Shown here: piece after piece, positions 62,831 to 64,000 of the stretch | Layout: each line of letters opens with the position of its first letter | How positions within the stretch are numbered: position 1 is the stretch's first letter | Source of the DNA: Alphaproteobacteria bacterium | Lineage (GTDB): Bacteria > Myxococcota_A > UBA796 > GCA-2862545 | Assembly: GCA_020632925.1 (NCBI GenBank) | Contig: JACKER010000025.1 | Location: 1 to 64,000, forward strand | Reading direction: 5' to 3' | Length of the DNA: 64,000 bases | The notes under the pieces: generated by a model | What the model was told of the DNA's origin: nothing | The model's database searches: none | What the model saw: only the letters and a program-made list of their open reading frames with translations | Position numbers and translations under genes: made by a program

Positions 62831-64000
62831 CTACGTGGGCAAGCGTACGTTGGACGCCGCGTCGATGGCGTAGCGCAGCTCGAGCTTGCGGATGTCGCCC
62901 GGCGCCAGCTCGAGCGACCAGCGGCAGAAGCCGTCGCCGTCCATGGGCGCGTCCAGCGCGGGTTCGGCGCGCACCGACCCCACCGTGACCTCCTTGAGCT
63001 CCGACGTGGGGATCCGCTCGCGGATCTCGAGGCGGCACGGCTCGTCGCCGAGGTGCGCGACCCGCACCGTGACCGTGGTCTCGCGGCGCTGGCGGCCGGT
63101 GATCATCGCGGTCGAGGACTCGTGCTCGACGCGGCGCGAGAGCCGCAGGCCGTCGTGCGAGCCCCAGCCGAGCGGGAAGGGCTCCCCGGGCGGCACGAGA
63201 TCGATGCGCCCTCGGCCGATCGCGACCGTGGCCCCGGCGGCCTCGGCCACGAGCTCGACGGGACCCGCGAGCAGCGGCCGGGTGCCGGTGTTGCGCTGCA
63301 GCGTGCGACGGACGGCGACCGCGGCGCGCTCGGGCATCGCGACCCAACGCGAGCGGGCCTCCGTGCTCCACGCCTCGAGGGTGACGACCACGGGGCAGCC
63401 GTCGGACGCGAGGTCCACCGGCTGGGGCGCGAGCCAGGTGCGCGGCTCGCCGCCGTCGTCCACGCCGGGCACCTCCCGCGCGGCCCGCGTCCCCCGCTCG
63501 CGGGCGACCTGCACCGTCTCCTCGCGCGCCTCGACCACGACCTCGGTGGGGCGACGCCGGGTGCGCAGGACGTCGTCGGTCAGCGTGGGCGCCTCGGCGC
63601 GATCGCCGGGGCGCGCGGTCGAGCAGGACAGCTGCACGCCGGACCAGTCCTCGCCCGTCGCGTTCCAGCAGATCCCGCGGACCTCCCAGCGGACCTGGTC
63701 GCCATCGAGCACGGCGCGGTGCGCGGGGCGCCACACGGCGCAGGGGACGGTGTACCGCACGGAGAAGCTGCCCGCGCGCGCCGCCACGACCGAGACCACC
63801 AGGAAGCCCTGGACCGTTGGCTTGCCCGCGCGGCCCGCCTCGAGGTCGGCGCGGAGCTTGTCGCGCTCGGCGGCCCGCTCCTGGACCGCCTGTCGCGCCG
63901 CGACGTCCTCCTCGCGCGCCGTCGTCGTCCGTGCGATCAGCTCACGCACCTGCTCGACCCAGGCCTCCGGCGGCTCGAGCTCGACGAGCGCGCGCGGGGT
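62831..64000 (-). CDS. DUF4139 (MuiA-like) protein, cut by right edge
   Basis: The last ~390 residues of a longer protein. A coiled coil (EEDVAARQAVQERAAERDKL) is followed by the DUF4139 beta domain: ICWNATGEDWSGVQLSCSTA, TVTVRVAHLGDEPCRLEIRE, RIPTSELKEVTVGSV and FCRWSLELAPGDIRKLELRY. Proteins of this family are called mucoidy inhibitor A homologues; biochemical function unknown. The N-terminus lies beyond 64000. It heads an operon with the TlpA-like gene. Confidence 0.8.
   Translation of the reverse strand, partial: TPRALVELEPPEAWVEQVRELIARTTTAREEDVAARQAVQERAAERDKLRADLEAGRAGKPTVQGFLVVSVVAARAGSFSVRYTVPCAVWRPAHRAVLDGDQVRWEVRGICWNATGEDWSGVQLSCSTARPGDRAEAPTLTDDVLRTRRRPTEVVVEAREETVQVARERGTRAAREVPGVDDGGEPRTWLAPQPVDLASDGCPVVVTLEAWSTEARSRWVAMPERAAVAVRRTLQRNTGTRPLLAGPVELVAEAAGATVAIGRGRIDLVPPGEPFPLGWGSHDGLRLSRRVEHESSTAMITGRQRRETTVTVRVAHLGDEPCRLEIRERIPTSELKEVTVGSVRAEPALDAPMDGDGFCRWSLELAPGDIRKLELRYAIDAASNVRLPT

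Overview
The window is GC-rich DNA (about 70% by eye), densely coding, and rich in secreted lipoproteins, FG-GAP beta-propellers, thrombospondin type 3 calcium repeats, a Ser/Thr kinase linked to a formylglycine-generating-enzyme-like (FGE-like) domain, a ferritin-like membrane protein and a DUF4139 protein. That mix suggests a myxobacterium-like member of Myxococcota, probably uncultured. This is inference from gene content; there is no rRNA or other marker gene here.

Layout. 1-8.1 kb: broken IS66 pieces, a YD-repeat lipoprotein, a 1,893-bp IS91-like element, an IS3-like orfA/orfB pair and a TIR-like gene of visibly lower GC. 8.3-11.2 kb: an IS3 element split by an IS110 element, whose left non-coding end carries short matches to its own ends and to its target, as expected of a bridge RNA. 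11.5-13.3 kb: an S9 peptidase pseudogene. 13.3-15.2 kb: a second 1,893-bp IS91-like copy. 15.2-20.0 kb: a mosaic of structured repeats (named A, B and C here) between small plus-strand genes: a trypsin-like protease, an Imm22-like immunity protein and a nucleotidyltransferase pair. The A repeats fold like integron attC sites. 20.0-21.0 kb: an IS630 element.

21-43 kb is mostly host-like: FG-GAP and BNR-repeat surface proteins, lipoproteins, a ferritin-like protein, an ATP-grasp operon, a HigA-like antitoxin, an AraC regulator and a Rieske oxygenase. It is scarred by deletions that left gene fragments fused (about 21.28, 29.2, 30.2, 37.98 and 38.63 kb). 43.7-46.3 kb is an intact IS66 element with a perfect 8-bp target duplication, inserted across a start codon. 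46.35-48.35 kb is an IS1634-type element.

48.8-64 kb is quiet chromosome: a small zinc-ribbon protein / radical SAM-SPASM / AlkD operon, a divergent LysR and metallo-beta-lactamase-fold pair, a clostripain-like protease, a beta-helix protein, a DUF1295 protein, an ECF sigma factor with a tiny membrane partner, an iron-type substrate-binding lipoprotein, an arylsulfotransferase-like protein, a TlpA-like thioredoxin protein and a DUF4139 protein cut by the right edge. No rRNA, tRNA or CRISPR array was recognised. Several coding frames are broken by single-base shifts, some at G/C runs, so either decay or sequencing error is possible.
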